Shown here in pieces: positions 18,647-28,125 of a stretch of 64,000 bases of DNA. The DNA is from Clostridia bacterium (lineage in GTDB: Bacteria; Bacillota; Clostridia; Christensenellales; Aristaeellaceae): positions 83,543-147,542 of the forward strand of contig JAFROK010000023.1 of NCBI GenBank assembly GCA_017429695.1. The letters are read 5' to 3'. Position 1 is the first letter of the stretch, and each line of letters starts with the position of its first letter. The translations under genes and the position numbers were made by a program. The notes beneath the pieces are model-generated. The model ran no database searches and was not told where the DNA came from. It saw nothing but the letters and a program-made list of their open reading frames with translations.

Positions 18647-20671
18647 TTAATCACGCAGGGTCGGATTGAACACCTGGTCGAGACCGGTATTCATCAGGTT
18701 CAGGGAGAAGGAGATCAGCGCAATCGCCCCGATGACCGGGAAATATGCCCACCAGGCGTTACTGGATGTATACGCACCCATAAGCTTTGCCCAGTACATC
18801 ATCAGGCCCAGCGTATAACCGTCTTTCTTATCGGGTCCCAGGCCCAGGATGGACAGCTGCGCTTCCGCCAGGATACCGGAGGATACCTGCAGGATGAATG
18901 CCATCACCACATAGCTCGCGATGTAGGGCAGGATATCCGTCAGGATGATCCGGAACAGGCTGTGGCCGCTCAGCTTGGACAGGTTCACGTGATCGCGGTT
19001 CCGCAGGGAGATGACCTGGGAACGCACGGAACGGGCCGTCCAGACCCAGCTGGTAAAGCCGATAATCAGACCGCACAGCCATACGCCGCGGCTGGTTTTA
19101 TCCACCATGTTGTAGATGATGATGATCAGCACGAAGCCGGGGATGACTGTAAAGATGTTGCAGATAAACGTCAGGATATCGTCCACCTTGCCGCCCACAT
19201 AGCCGGCCAGCAGGCCGACCAGGAGGCCCAGCAGCGTTGCCACGGTGCCGGCCAGCAGGCCGATCAGCAGGGACTTGCCGATGGCATGCATTTCCATGTT
19301 CAGCATATCGTGGCCGGCGTCGTCCGTGCCCAGCGGGAAGTTGACTGCGTTGGCCACTTCGGATACCGTCGTATAATCCGTCAGTTTCACATCCTGGGTA
19401 ATTCCATTGGACGAATCTGTGCTGCTGGTCTGGGTGTAGAACAGCTTGCCCTTCGGGTCAATCTTCAGCGCACGGCCGATCCGTTCAAACAGGCCGAGTT
19501 CGTAATTGCCGTATCCGAGACCGTCCTTGATAAAGCCGATACCGGTTTTAAAGGATGTGCCTTCCCGGATCTCGTTCAGTCCCAGTTCAGCAACAGCGGT
19601 TTCGTTATCCGCCAGGATAATCAGGTCATAATACTCATGCCAGAGTTTCAGCAGTTCTTCGCGATGTTCGGATGTGGCGGACAGGCCGGTTTCCACTTCA
19701 AATTTCCGGACAGCGTCCGCGTCCGTAATCACGAGGCCGTTTTCATAAGATGCCCGGATATCCGCAATCTGCTTTTCCAGCGCTGCCACATCCGCTTCCA
19801 GTCCGGGAATCGCTTTTTCAAAGTTCTTCCGCTTGTTTTCGGAAGTGTTCGGATCCGCGATCTCGCGCTGTTTGCTGGCGATTTCATCCTTCTTGGCATC
19901 CAGGTTCTTGCTCAGAACTGCAATCGCGTCTTCCATATCCTTGGACAAGTCCCGGGCATCCCCGCGGCTTCCGTCCGTATTGGAATAGTAATTGCTCTTG
20001 ATGGTATGTCCCTGCTCCCACATGGATTTACGGGCCAGGTATTCCACAATTACTTCCAGCTGGGATGTCGGAAGGAATTTTTCCTGCCGGTTTTCCGTCG
20101 ACAGCGGATCATCCACACGGTGAACCGTTGTAGAGCTGTAAGCCGCAATATTGGCGTCGTAAATCGAGAAGTAGGTGCCGGGCTTCAGAAAACCGTCACC
20201 ATAGGACATGGTCGGATCTCGGGTATCGATCATCGGGTAGATTACCGCAGTCAGGACAATCACGGTGATGATGGTAAATCCGACGACAAACCGCGGTGAA
20301 TGCATGACATTGCGCATCGTATGGCTGGTCTGCGTATAGTTGACGATCACGCCGGCCAGCGCTCCGATGATCAAGGCGCCGATAATCATTCCGACGGTTA
20401 GGTATGCGGCCGGAGCGCCGAACACCCACATAAACACATCCACCAGCAGAGCAGTCACAATGCCTGTAACAATCGCAAGCATCCAGTTGCCGGGTTTCAC
20501 AATAATGAGACCGATAATCGCACCGACCAGCTGGCTGATCAGCACACCCGTCAGCATTCCGCTGCCGCAGACAGTGTTTCCGATCAGGCCGCCGATCACC
20601 GCGCCTACAATCAGACCAAGCCAGTAACGTGAAGAGCGGATTTTTTCAGAAATCTCAGGTTTCATCTTCAT
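18647..20671 (-). CDS. Opp/Dpp-family ABC permease (DppC type) with large extra domains
   Basis: 674 residues, more than twice the usual 280-300. Residues about 15-110 add roughly four hydrophobic segments before the normal first helix ([20 protein letters not shown], about 127-146). Between this helix and the conserved [13 protein letters not shown] lies an extra segment of about 310 residues, outside the membrane by topology, with a charged heptad-like stretch ([17 protein letters not shown]). The core permease then follows with the ATPase-contact loop near [19 protein letters not shown]. All expected core elements are intact, so it is probably functional. It pairs with the DppB-type permease 8 bp upstream. 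Confidence 0.9.
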   Translation of the reverse strand: MKMKPEISEKIRSSRYWLGLIVGAVIGGLIGNTVCGSGMLTGVLISQLVGAIIGLIIVKPGNWMLAIVTGIVTALLVDVFMWVFGAPAAYLTVGMIIGALIIGALAGVIVNYTQTSHTMRNVMHSPRFVVGFTIITVIVLTAVIYPMIDTRDPTMSYGDGFLKPGTYFSIYDANIAAYSSTTVHRVDDPLSTENRQEKFLPTSQLEVIVEYLARKSMWEQGHTIKSNYYSNTDGSRGDARDLSKDMEDAIAVLSKNLDAKKDEIASKQREIADPNTSENKRKNFEKAIPGLEADVAALEKQIADIRASYENGLVITDADAVRKFEVETGLSATSEHREELLKLWHEYYDLIILADNETAVAELGLNEIREGTSFKTGIGFIKDGLGYGNYELGLFERIGRALKIDPKGKLFYTQTSSTDSSNGITQDVKLTDYTTVSEVANAVNFPLGTDDAGHDMLNMEMHAIGKSLLIGLLAGTVATLLGLLVGLLAGYVGGKVDDILTFICNIFTVIPGFVLIIIIYNMVDKTSRGVWLCGLIIGFTSWVWTARSVRSQVISLRNRDHVNLSKLSGHSLFRIILTDILPYIASYVVMAFILQVSSGILAEAQLSILGLGPDKKDGYTLGLMMYWAKLMGAYTSSNAWWAYFPVIGAIALISFSLNLMNTGLDQVFNPTLRD

Positions 20672-20679
20672 CCACCTCC

Positions 20680-21906
20680 TCAGTCAAACTGCGCGGCTTT
20701 CACGCGCGGGTCAATCACGGCGTAAATCAGATCCAGCAGGAAGGCCGCAATCAGCACCATGATGGTGATAATCAGCGCAATGCCGGAAACCGTGTTATAG
20801 TCGTTTTCACTGATGGCGGCATACATCTTCATGCCCAGGCCGGGATAACTGAAGATGGTCTCTGCTACCAGGGCGCCGCCGATGGAAGTACCGATGGACA
20901 TCGCCAGGCCGGTAACCTGCGGCAGCATCGCGTTCCGGAACACATAGCGGACAATCCGTTTGTCCTTGATACCCAGGAAGCGGGAGTATTTCACATAGTC
21001 CGCGTTCAGTTCATAAATGGACATGGACCGCATACCAACCGCCTGGCCGCCGATGGAAATCAGCACGATGGACCAGAACGGCAGCTGGTAATGATACAGC
21101 ACATTGCTGATGAAATTCCAGTTGAAGGCCGGAATCATACCGGTATCATACGCCCGGTTGACGGGAAACCATTTCAGGTTCACGCCGAAGACAACCAGCA
21201 GGATAACCGCTGATCCGAAGGCCGGAATGGCGCTGACAAACAGGGACGCCGGCATAACTGCCTTGTCCCAGAATTTCCGCTTGTAGGCGGCAATGGCACC
21301 CAGCAGGTTGCCCAGGATCCAGCCCAGCAGGATCGCCGGAATCTGCAGGCAGATCGTCCACACAATACCTTCTGAGATAATGGAAGATACGGTGTTCGGA
21401 TAGCGCGTTGTACTGGTACTCTTGCCGAATGTGCCGTCAAATATGTGCTCGATAAAGTGCCAGAACTCACCCAGGAGCCCGCCGTCCCGGCCCAGTTCTT
21501 TTTCAATGGCGTCATAAGTGTCGCACCACAGCTGGCGGCCTTCGTCCGTCAGGGAAAGGTCACCCGTGACCTTTTTGGCCAGCAGTGCATGAATCGACAC
21601 GTCGCTGCGGGGATTGTATACGCCCTTCTCTTTGGCAATCCGGTCGTATTCCGCATCCCATACTTCTTTATCAACGTATTTCTTGCCCTCGGCTTCTCCC
21701 CGGGCAATAATCTCGTCTGTCTGTCCTTCTTTTGAATATCCAACCTGAGCGATTGTCGCATTTCTGATTTCCGGGTCATACCGCATGGGCTTTCCCCCAC
21801 CGCGCATCAGCCGCGGCAGGATAAAATTCAGGATCACTGCGGCAATCAGCGTGATGATGAACCAAATCAGTTTTTTCTTGAGATATTTTTTGGTACCTTT
21901 ACTCAC
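20680..21906 (-). CDS. Opp/Dpp-family ABC permease (DppB type) with enlarged first external loop
   Basis: 408 residues against the usual 305-340. The first helix (LIWFIITLIAAVILNFILP) is followed by about 105 charged residues (for example EAEGKKYVDKEVWDAEYDR) before the family motif FIEHIFDGTFGKS, where typical members have about 45. The remaining five helices and the contact loop (LGIKDKRIVRYVFRNAMLP) are normal. First permease gene after the binding protein, separated from it by a hairpin. Confidence 0.9.
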   Translation of the reverse strand: MSKGTKKYLKKKLIWFIITLIAAVILNFILPRLMRGGGKPMRYDPEIRNATIAQVGYSKEGQTDEIIARGEAEGKKYVDKEVWDAEYDRIAKEKGVYNPRSDVSIHALLAKKVTGDLSLTDEGRQLWCDTYDAIEKELGRDGGLLGEFWHFIEHIFDGTFGKSTSTTRYPNTVSSIISEGIVWTICLQIPAILLGWILGNLLGAIAAYKRKFWDKAVMPASLFVSAIPAFGSAVILLVVFGVNLKWFPVNRAYDTGMIPAFNWNFISNVLYHYQLPFWSIVLISIGGQAVGMRSMSIYELNADYVKYSRFLGIKDKRIVRYVFRNAMLPQVTGLAMSIGTSIGGALVAETIFSYPGLGMKMYAAISENDYNTVSGIALIITIMVLIAAFLLDLIYAVIDPRVKAAQFD

Positions 21907-21929
21907 CCGTGCTCCCCCCTCTTAAGAAA

Positions 21930-21968
21930 AGGCGGCCATGACCGCCTTGGTTAGGTCATGGCCGCTTT
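21930..21968 (-). terminator. Partial terminator between binding-protein and permease genes
   Basis: GCGGCCATGACC and GGTCATGGCCGC (21932-21943 and 21954-21965) form a perfect 12-bp stem followed on the minus strand by CTTTTCTT. Such hairpins commonly let the binding protein be made in excess over the permeases by stopping part of the transcripts or protecting the upstream mRNA. Confidence 0.75.
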
Positions 21969-21979
21969 CTCAGTGGTAA

Positions 21980-23770
21980 TTAGTCAACGTTGCGCAGATA
22001 GTACAGCGCCGCGACGCCGTAGCCGTCCGTCAGGTTGGCCGGCGGGATGTTCAGGCCATCGCCCGCAACGGGGTAACCGGTCCAAACGCTCTCGTTCACA
22101 GCGTGGAACTGCTCAGGACGATACATCAGGCTGAAGCTCGGAACTTCTTCCAGATAGATCTTGGTCGCTTCGGTGTACAGAGCCTTCAGTTCTTCAGGAT
22201 CAGAGGTCAGCGGGATCGCCTTGATGATTTCATCGGCGCGCTCGTTGGACCAATGGCCCCAGTTGCCGTTCCAGTTGCCGTCCTGGCCGAGGAACTCGGA
22301 GCTCATGAAGGCACGGACACGGGCCCAGGGAGAAGCGGGCTGCGCTCCGGGCGGGCTGTACATGAAGATCGCATATTCAGTCTGGGAAGCAGCGGTGAAC
22401 ACAGTCTGATAAACGGACCATTCCGGATAGTAGGTCTGGATGTCCAGGCCGATGTTCTGTCCGGCCGCGGCAACGATTTCCATCGCAGCCTGCCAGTCGG
22501 TCCAGCCGTTCGGGCAGCAGGCGTTCAGGGAGATCTTCTCACCGTTCAGTTCACGATAGCCGTCTCCGTCGGTATCCACGATTCCGGCAGCATCCAGCAG
22601 CGCCTTGGCGCCTTCGATGTCCTTGCCGACCCACTGGAGATCTTTCACGGCGTCATGGTCATACATGGCCTGTTCACCTTCGGTGGGATTCATCAGGGAA
22701 CGCGGAACTTCCGCGAAGGTCGGGGACTGGTTGGTCATAGCGTTGGCAATGATGTTCTCATAGTCAACCGCCATAGCGATGGCCTTGCGGACTTCCTTGA
22801 CCTGCAGGGCCGGGATTTCCATGTTGTACCACGCGGTGGGCATGGTGGCGCACAGGCCGTAGGGAGCTTCGCTCATGTAGGTGGAGATCTTCAGGCCGTC
22901 TTCCAGCCACAGATTCTGCACGTTGGCGATGAACTGCTGGTTGCAGTCGATGTCGCCCGCCTTGAAGGCGATCAGAGCAGCGTCGTTGTCAGCATAGATG
23001 CCATGTCCAATGTACTTCGGCACAGGCAGCTTGCCCCACATGGAAGCATCTTTTCCCCAGTAGTCGTCGTTCCGTACGAACGCAACCAGCTGGTCGTTGG
23101 CGAAGTAGGGGCCGTAGGGGCCGGAATACACGACGTCTTCCGCTTTGTCCTGCAGGATCGCGGTGGCATCGCCGCCGTTGCGCTCAGACACCTTGGCCAG
23201 CCAGGCTTCCTGGCAGATATACACGCCAGAGAAGAACTGCAGCAGCTGCAGCGGGTTGGCGGGCTTGCCTTCATCGTTCTTCACGCACTTGAAGACGACG
23301 GTATAGTCATCGGTCGCTTCAATCGCTTCGATGTAAGGAGCATAGCTGGAATAGGTGTTGTTGTTGATGGCCTTGCAAGCTTCCCAGGTAGCAACAACGT
23401 CCTTAGCGGTCAGGGGCTCGAAATCGGACCAGTAAGCCGCCTGCTTGATTTTCACGGTGCACTCGGTCATGTCATCGTTCCAGACATATTCGCCGTCCGC
23501 CAGCAGGGGATACAGCTGACCGTCCAGCATGTTGTACATGTACAGCGTCTCGAACATGATTTCACGAGAGCCGCGCGGATTGGCAGAAAGCGCCATCGCG
23601 TTGTTGTTGTCGGGGCTCAGGGGATTCCATCCGACAATGGAGCCCCACTGCTGGCCGCCGAAGTAGACGGTCTCGTTGCGGGGCAGGTCCTTCGCTTCTT
23701 CAGCGCCAGCCACTGCGACCAGGCTCAGAGCCAGGGCGAGGGCAAGAACCAGAGACAGAAGTTTCTTCAT
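21980..23770 (-). CDS. Family 5 (Opp/Dpp-type) extracellular solute-binding protein
   Basis: 596 residues. The signal peptide MKKLLSLVLALALALS...VAGA ends in an Ala-x-Ala site before EEAKDLP and contains no lipobox cysteine, so the mature protein would be released rather than lipid-anchored. The body has the two-lobe family features (AAYWSDFEPLTAKDVVATWE; VRKAIAMAVDYENI; NWGHWSNERADEII). AAGGAGGG precedes ATG 23770 by 7 bp. It heads the ABC cluster behind a consensus promoter. Ligand could be peptide or oligosaccharide. Confidence 0.92.
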   Translation of the reverse strand: MKKLLSLVLALALALSLVAVAGAEEAKDLPRNETVYFGGQQWGSIVGWNPLSPDNNNAMALSANPRGSREIMFETLYMYNMLDGQLYPLLADGEYVWNDDMTECTVKIKQAAYWSDFEPLTAKDVVATWEACKAINNNTYSSYAPYIEAIEATDDYTVVFKCVKNDEGKPANPLQLLQFFSGVYICQEAWLAKVSERNGGDATAILQDKAEDVVYSGPYGPYFANDQLVAFVRNDDYWGKDASMWGKLPVPKYIGHGIYADNDAALIAFKAGDIDCNQQFIANVQNLWLEDGLKISTYMSEAPYGLCATMPTAWYNMEIPALQVKEVRKAIAMAVDYENIIANAMTNQSPTFAEVPRSLMNPTEGEQAMYDHDAVKDLQWVGKDIEGAKALLDAAGIVDTDGDGYRELNGEKISLNACCPNGWTDWQAAMEIVAAAGQNIGLDIQTYYPEWSVYQTVFTAASQTEYAIFMYSPPGAQPASPWARVRAFMSSEFLGQDGNWNGNWGHWSNERADEIIKAIPLTSDPEELKALYTEATKIYLEEVPSFSLMYRPEQFHAVNESVWTGYPVAGDGLNIPPANLTDGYGVAALYYLRNVD

Positions 23771-23945
23771 TAGGGTTTCCCTCCTTAAATATTTATGTAA
23801 CAGCCATCCGGCCGTTATCACCAGGGGCAAAAGAGAGCGAACAACAACCAACCGATTCCGGTCTTCCGGGGTTTTCCTTCTGACTTTTCGGCGCCTCGGA
23901 ATGTAAAATCCGGTTGAATTACGCTCTTATTTTCCATGCACAGAG

Positions 23946-23974
23946 ATTATATCGACATCCCGGATACTTGTCAA
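23946..23974 (-). promoter_or_regulatory. Consensus promoter of the family 5 binding-protein operon
   Basis: On the minus strand TTGACA (23974-23969) and TATAAT (23951-23946) are both perfect and 17 bp apart. The leader to the start codon at 23770 is about 170 nt; I see no recognisable riboswitch in it. Confidence 0.9.
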
Positions 23975-24000
23975 TCCACTTTGTGAAAATTTGTTTTGTG

Positions 24001-24025
24001 TTCTATGTACAAATGTACGAACAAC
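24001..24025. promoter_or_regulatory. Putative operator upstream of the family 5 binding-protein promoter
   Basis: ATGTACAAATGTACGAACAAC contains GTAC half-sites and the words TGTACGAACAA, which also occur in the promoter spacer of the sugar-binding-protein gene at 28136-28149. It lies about 35 bp upstream of the -35 box, a position suited to activation or looping. Confidence 0.45.
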
Positions 24026-24084
24026 TTCCACGCTTCCATTCCCTGTCAAGCGGTCTGTCTGAATCCTATGTTCAGATTTTTTTG

Positions 24085-24118
24085 TCAAAAAAGATCCGGA
24101 GCACAGCTGCTCCGGATC
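24085..24118 (-). terminator. Intrinsic terminator after the sugar permease operon
   Basis: On the minus strand GATCCGGAGCA, a 4-base loop and TGCTCCGGATC form an 11-bp stem followed by TTTTTT. It lies 33 bp after the last stop codon. Confidence 0.9.
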
Positions 24119-24151
24119 CGGAATAAGAACACGGGAAAAATATCTGTCGGT

Positions 24152-25738
24152 TTATCCCTTGACCGCACCGGCGATAAAGCCAGCCTGGATCTTTTTGCTG
24201 AGTGCGATGTATACGATCAGGGTCGGCAGGGTGGCGATCGAAAGCGCCGCACCGATGGGACCCCAGTCCGTCGTATACTGGCCGAACAGCTGCTGGACGC
24301 CGACCGGCAGGGTTCTGAACTTGCCATCGCTGACGAAGATCGTCGCAAACAGCAGTTCGTTCCAGCACTGCAGGAAGGTATAGATACCGACCGTAGCTAC
24401 AGCAGGCATCATCAGCGGAACGATCACCCGGAAGAAAATACCCCAGATGCCGCATCCGTCCAGGAATGCCGCTTCGTCCAGGTCGTACGGGATATCGCCC
24501 ATGAAGCCAACACTGATCAGGATTGCCATGGCCAGTGAGAACGCCGCATAGGGAATAATCAGCGCCTGGTAGGTATTCAGCCAGCCGAGGCGGGACAGAA
24601 TCATGTATACCGGAACGATGGCCGCGTGAATCGGAATGGTAAGTCCCAGCATGAAGAACTTGTTCATTGTCTTGCGGCCTTTCCAGACCAGCCGGGTCAT
24701 CGCGTAAGTTGCCATGAACGCTGCCATAATCGTGATGACAATGGCACTGGCCGAAACAACAAGGCTGTTCAGGAAGTAATACGCCATGGTGTTCCGTTTG
24801 ACGCTGCTGTCCGGATCATAGTATTTGCCAATCTTCAGTGCGCTTTCATAGTTCTCCCAGTGCAGTTCGCTCGGAAGCCCGACATGGTTCGGCTGGACAT
24901 ATTCCGTTTCCGGCTGGTCCAGCATATCCTTCATGTCGTCGCCCATCATATTGCCGACAGACGCCTTGATGGATTCCCACGGATCCTGTACTTCGGAATT
25001 CTGCAGCTGATACAGCCGGGACATCGCTTTCATGATCCGTTTCTGGTCGTTTGTCACGCGGTCAGAAGTGGAGAAGACGAAATTGTATACATAAGCTGCG
25101 TCCGACTGCGCTCCGACGTCTGCTGTTTCATCAGACGAGTCTGTTTTGGCCGGGGCTTCCTTCACAACCGGTATTTCCTTCGCAACCGTTGAGTTGATAA
25201 TCTCCTCGATCTCCGCATAGATCGCCGTCATCTGCTCGCTGTGGGCGACCGCTTTGACATCATCAGAGTTGGACATATCAATGTCTTTGATCCGGTCTTC
25301 ATCAAAGATACCTTCGATCGATGAGATGGAATCCTTGATATTGCTCCAGTTTGTCCGGATAATATCGGCAATCTCCTCTTCACGGGCCGCATGATCCTTC
25401 GGGGAAAGCGCCGGATCCTTTCTGGCCGCTGTGTTGCTGGTATTGATGATCGCCCGTTCAAAGGAATCCCAGGCAATATCCGTCGCGTTGCCGGTTACAC
25501 CGACAATCGCTTCTTCGATCTCTTCCCAGCGGGTCTTGTCCGCAGATTTCTTATAGCCCTGAATTTCATCATTGCTCTTCAGGGAGAACGTGATCATCCA
25601 GTACAGCGGGAAAATATTGATCAGCACCAGGATCCACAGAAGGATATGGATCAGCACTCGCGTAACCTTCCGTTTTGTCACAGACAGTTCCTGCCGCAGA
25701 CCGAGCTTGTTTTCTTTCACTTTAATCTTCTTTGTCAT
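24152..25738 (-). CDS. CUT1-type sugar ABC permease (MalG family) with large external insertion
   Basis: 528 residues against the usual 270-300. The first helix (ILLWILVLINIFPLYWMITF, about 31-50) leads into about 215 extra charged residues, outside the membrane by topology, before the normal element LPSELHWENYESALKIG. The remaining helices and the ATPase-contact loop EAAFLDGCGIWGIFFRVIVP are intact. The start overlaps the upstream permease stop as ATGA (25735-25738), implying coupled translation. No ATPase gene is adjacent; a shared MsmK-type ATPase encoded elsewhere is expected for this class. Confidence 0.9.
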   Translation of the reverse strand: MTKKIKVKENKLGLRQELSVTKRKVTRVLIHILLWILVLINIFPLYWMITFSLKSNDEIQGYKKSADKTRWEEIEEAIVGVTGNATDIAWDSFERAIINTSNTAARKDPALSPKDHAAREEEIADIIRTNWSNIKDSISSIEGIFDEDRIKDIDMSNSDDVKAVAHSEQMTAIYAEIEEIINSTVAKEIPVVKEAPAKTDSSDETADVGAQSDAAYVYNFVFSTSDRVTNDQKRIMKAMSRLYQLQNSEVQDPWESIKASVGNMMGDDMKDMLDQPETEYVQPNHVGLPSELHWENYESALKIGKYYDPDSSVKRNTMAYYFLNSLVVSASAIVITIMAAFMATYAMTRLVWKGRKTMNKFFMLGLTIPIHAAIVPVYMILSRLGWLNTYQALIIPYAAFSLAMAILISVGFMGDIPYDLDEAAFLDGCGIWGIFFRVIVPLMMPAVATVGIYTFLQCWNELLFATIFVSDGKFRTLPVGVQQLFGQYTTDWGPIGAALSIATLPTLIVYIALSKKIQAGFIAGAVKG

Positions 25739-26712
25739 GCGACTTTCTCACCTCTGCTCCGGAAGATCAGGCTGATCAGCAGTGCAAACGCAAAGCACAG
25801 AACGATCAGGATGACCGCGATTGTACTGCCCATGCCGTAGTCGTTATGCAGGTAGAGCAGTTTGTACATCAGCGTACTGGGCAGCTCCGCCTTGGTTGTA
25901 TCCTTCATCAATGCGTAAACCAGGTCGAATGATTTCAGTGAACCGGTCACCGCAAACACAACGCAGACCCGCAAAATCGGTTTGATGTAGGGAATAATGA
26001 TGAGCCGGTTAACCTGGCCTTCCGTGCATCCGTCCAGGGATGCCGCTTCCAGCAGGTCTGTCGGTACACCCTTGACGCCGGCATACATTAGCAGCGCGTG
26101 GTATCCCACGTACTGCCAGAGGATCGGGATAAACGCTGCAATCAGTGCTGTCTCTTTGAAACCGGTCCACTGTCCCTTGAATTTCAATGTGGAGGACGTA
26201 ATTCCTTCGCTGATCTTCGGGAACAGCCACTGGTCAATGCCCAGGGCCCGTAAGCCCGCATTCAGGATACCGGCATCGCCCGGATCGTAGATATTCATCC
26301 ACAGGCGGCCGATAATGACCGTGGAAATCAGCACAGGCATAAAGAACACGGACAGGTATGCCCGCTCTCCCTTGATGCCTTTGCCCAGCCGCAGCGCAAT
26401 CAGCAGTGCAATGGGCAGCTGGATAAATGTGGATAGCAGCGCCAGGAGCAGCGCGTTCACCAGCGCGTCGCCCAGGAACTTGGTGTTTTCATACACATTG
26501 CCCGTAACCGGATTGGTCAGCGTCCGGCTGAACAGGGTCACATAGTTTTCAATGCCTTTGAATACCCTGTCGGAACCGTCAATCTGATGGAAATCAAACA
26601 GACTGTAATACACCGACATAACGATTGGCGCAATCAGGATCCCGATAAACAGGATCAACCCGGGCAGCAGAAACAATAATATGTGCAGTTTATAGGTTCC
26701 TGTCGTCTTCAT
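25735..26712 (-). CDS. CUT1-type sugar ABC permease (MalF/UgpA family)
   Basis: 325 residues, near the normal size, with six helices (first: LHILLFLLPGLILFIGILIAP). The contact loop is EAASLDGCTEGQVNRLIIIP. A modest extra stretch of about 30 residues (FPKISEGITSSTLKFKGQ) lies in an external loop. Coupled to the MalG-type gene by a 4-bp overlap and separated from the binding-protein gene by a hairpin. Confidence 0.92.
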   Translation of the reverse strand: MKTTGTYKLHILLFLLPGLILFIGILIAPIVMSVYYSLFDFHQIDGSDRVFKGIENYVTLFSRTLTNPVTGNVYENTKFLGDALVNALLLALLSTFIQLPIALLIALRLGKGIKGERAYLSVFFMPVLISTVIIGRLWMNIYDPGDAGILNAGLRALGIDQWLFPKISEGITSSTLKFKGQWTGFKETALIAAFIPILWQYVGYHALLMYAGVKGVPTDLLEAASLDGCTEGQVNRLIIIPYIKPILRVCVVFAVTGSLKSFDLVYALMKDTTKAELPSTLMYKLLYLHNDYGMGSTIAVILIVLCFAFALLISLIFRSRGEKVA

Positions 26713-26731
26713 GTTCTTAATTCCTTTTCAG

Positions 26732-26779
26732 AAAAAGAGGGAGACGGCTCCCTCGGAAAAAACCTGCTGAGCCGTCTCC
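26732..26779 (-). terminator. Partial terminator between sugar-binding-protein and permease genes
   Basis: On the minus strand GGAGACGGCTC and GAGCCGTCTCC form a perfect 11-bp stem with an 18-nt loop, followed by CTCTTTTTC. It probably lowers permease expression relative to the binding protein. Confidence 0.75.
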
Positions 26780-26805
26780 GGAATCATTTGTTCTGGAAAA
26801 AACGA

Positions 26806-28065
26806 TTATTCTGCAACCGGAAGTGCTTCGGTGAGGCCAGCCACGAATCCGGCGCCATCGATCGCGCAGCCATATACCTTGGAAACATAGTCCAGGTAGA
26901 TGTTAGCGGGGTCAGCGCTCATCGCGGTATCGCCGAACAGCACCATGCCTTCGGAATTCGCAACGATATCAGCAACAGCGGCAACCAGGGGCTTCACAGC
27001 GCTGGTGTCGTAGTCCGGAGTCCAGGCGGGCAGTCCGGAGCCAGCCAGGTAGCCGTAGTGGCAGATCGCCTTGCCCAGGGCAAACGCGACATCCGCTACG
27101 AAAGCAGGATCTTCAGCCGTCGCGGCAACCGCCAGAGAGTCGGACGGTCCGCCGATAACCTGGCCGTAGGTGGCCTTTTCAGCGTTCATCACGGGGAACA
27201 GCGCAACCTGGAAGTTGCCTTCGGCGTCGTTGACTTCGCCGCAGTTCCAGGAACCGTTCTGATAGAAGGCATACTTGCCGGCGATGAAGTTGGCCTTCAC
27301 CTGGTCATTGCCCAGGGACAGACCGTCGGGATCGAAGTATCCCTTGTTGATCATGTACTGGAAGGTGTCAACCGCGGTCGCGATGTCCGCGTCGTCCCAG
27401 CTCTCAGTGCCGGCGAAGATCTTGTTCAGCTTTTCATAGCCGATGGTCTTCTCGATGATGGGCTCGAGGTATTCGGTCACGCACCAGGTTTCAGAACCGG
27501 AGCAGCCGAAGGGGATGATGCCGGCGGCAACCAGGTCATCACAGCAAGCGATCAGGTCATCGTAGGTGGTGGGAACAGCATCCCAGCCAGCCTGCTTGAG
27601 CAGATCCATGTTGGCGAACAGGGTGACGATGTTCATGGTCAGCGGAACCGCATAGGGCTTCGCGCCATTGCCATCGACATCATAGGAAGCGTTCTGCAGC
27701 ATCACGGCAGGCAGCGCATCGGCATAGGCTTTATAAGCGTCTTCCAGGCAGTACACATTGCCGGCCTTGGCGAAGTCGCCGCAGAAAGCACCGGCCCAGG
27801 TGAAGAAGATGTCCGGCAGGGTGGACGCATCAGCCATCGCAGCCTTGATCTTGGTCTTGTAGGACTGGTTTTCAAAAGCTTCCCATTCGATCTTTACATT
27901 GTACTGAGCTTCGATTTCAGCGATCGCAGCTTCGTAAGCGGGGCGGTTTGCATCGCTCTCAGTAGCGATACACCACATGGTGATGGTCTTCGGCGCTTCG
28001 GCGAAGACGGAAGTCAGGGACAGCAGCATGATAGCCGCAACAACCAGGGCAACCAGTTTCTTCAT
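26806..28065 (-). CDS. Family 1 sugar ABC extracellular solute-binding protein
   Basis: 419 residues. The signal peptide MKKLVALVVAAIMLLS...SVFA ends in an Ala-type signal peptidase I site before EAPKT and has no lipobox cysteine. The mature part fits the family 1 fold (TITMWCIATESDANRPAYEA; GKYAFYQNGSWNCGE is a typical ligand-binding segment). AAAGGAG stands 9 bp before ATG 28065; the longer frame upstream runs through the leader. Ligand is presumably an oligosaccharide. Confidence 0.92.
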   Translation of the reverse strand: MKKLVALVVAAIMLLSLTSVFAEAPKTITMWCIATESDANRPAYEAAIAEIEAQYNVKIEWEAFENQSYKTKIKAAMADASTLPDIFFTWAGAFCGDFAKAGNVYCLEDAYKAYADALPAVMLQNASYDVDGNGAKPYAVPLTMNIVTLFANMDLLKQAGWDAVPTTYDDLIACCDDLVAAGIIPFGCSGSETWCVTEYLEPIIEKTIGYEKLNKIFAGTESWDDADIATAVDTFQYMINKGYFDPDGLSLGNDQVKANFIAGKYAFYQNGSWNCGEVNDAEGNFQVALFPVMNAEKATYGQVIGGPSDSLAVAATAEDPAFVADVAFALGKAICHYGYLAGSGLPAWTPDYDTSAVKPLVAAVADIVANSEGMVLFGDTAMSADPANIYLDYVSKVYGCAIDGAGFVAGLTEALPVAE

Positions 28066-28125
28066 AATCCAGATCTCCTTTCGAAATATGAATTTCCTCC
28101 TGCGACCTTTTCGGTCACTGCGCAT

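Noticed and set aside
23771-24084. Short rightward frames in the region upstream of the family 5 binding protein
   Set aside because: They lack ribosome-binding sites and overlap the promoter and operator; the interval is regulatory.
24152-28065. Broken sugar ABC operon lacking its ATPase
   Set aside because: CUT1-type sugar transporters in Bacillota commonly share one MsmK-type ATPase encoded elsewhere, so absence here is not evidence of decay.
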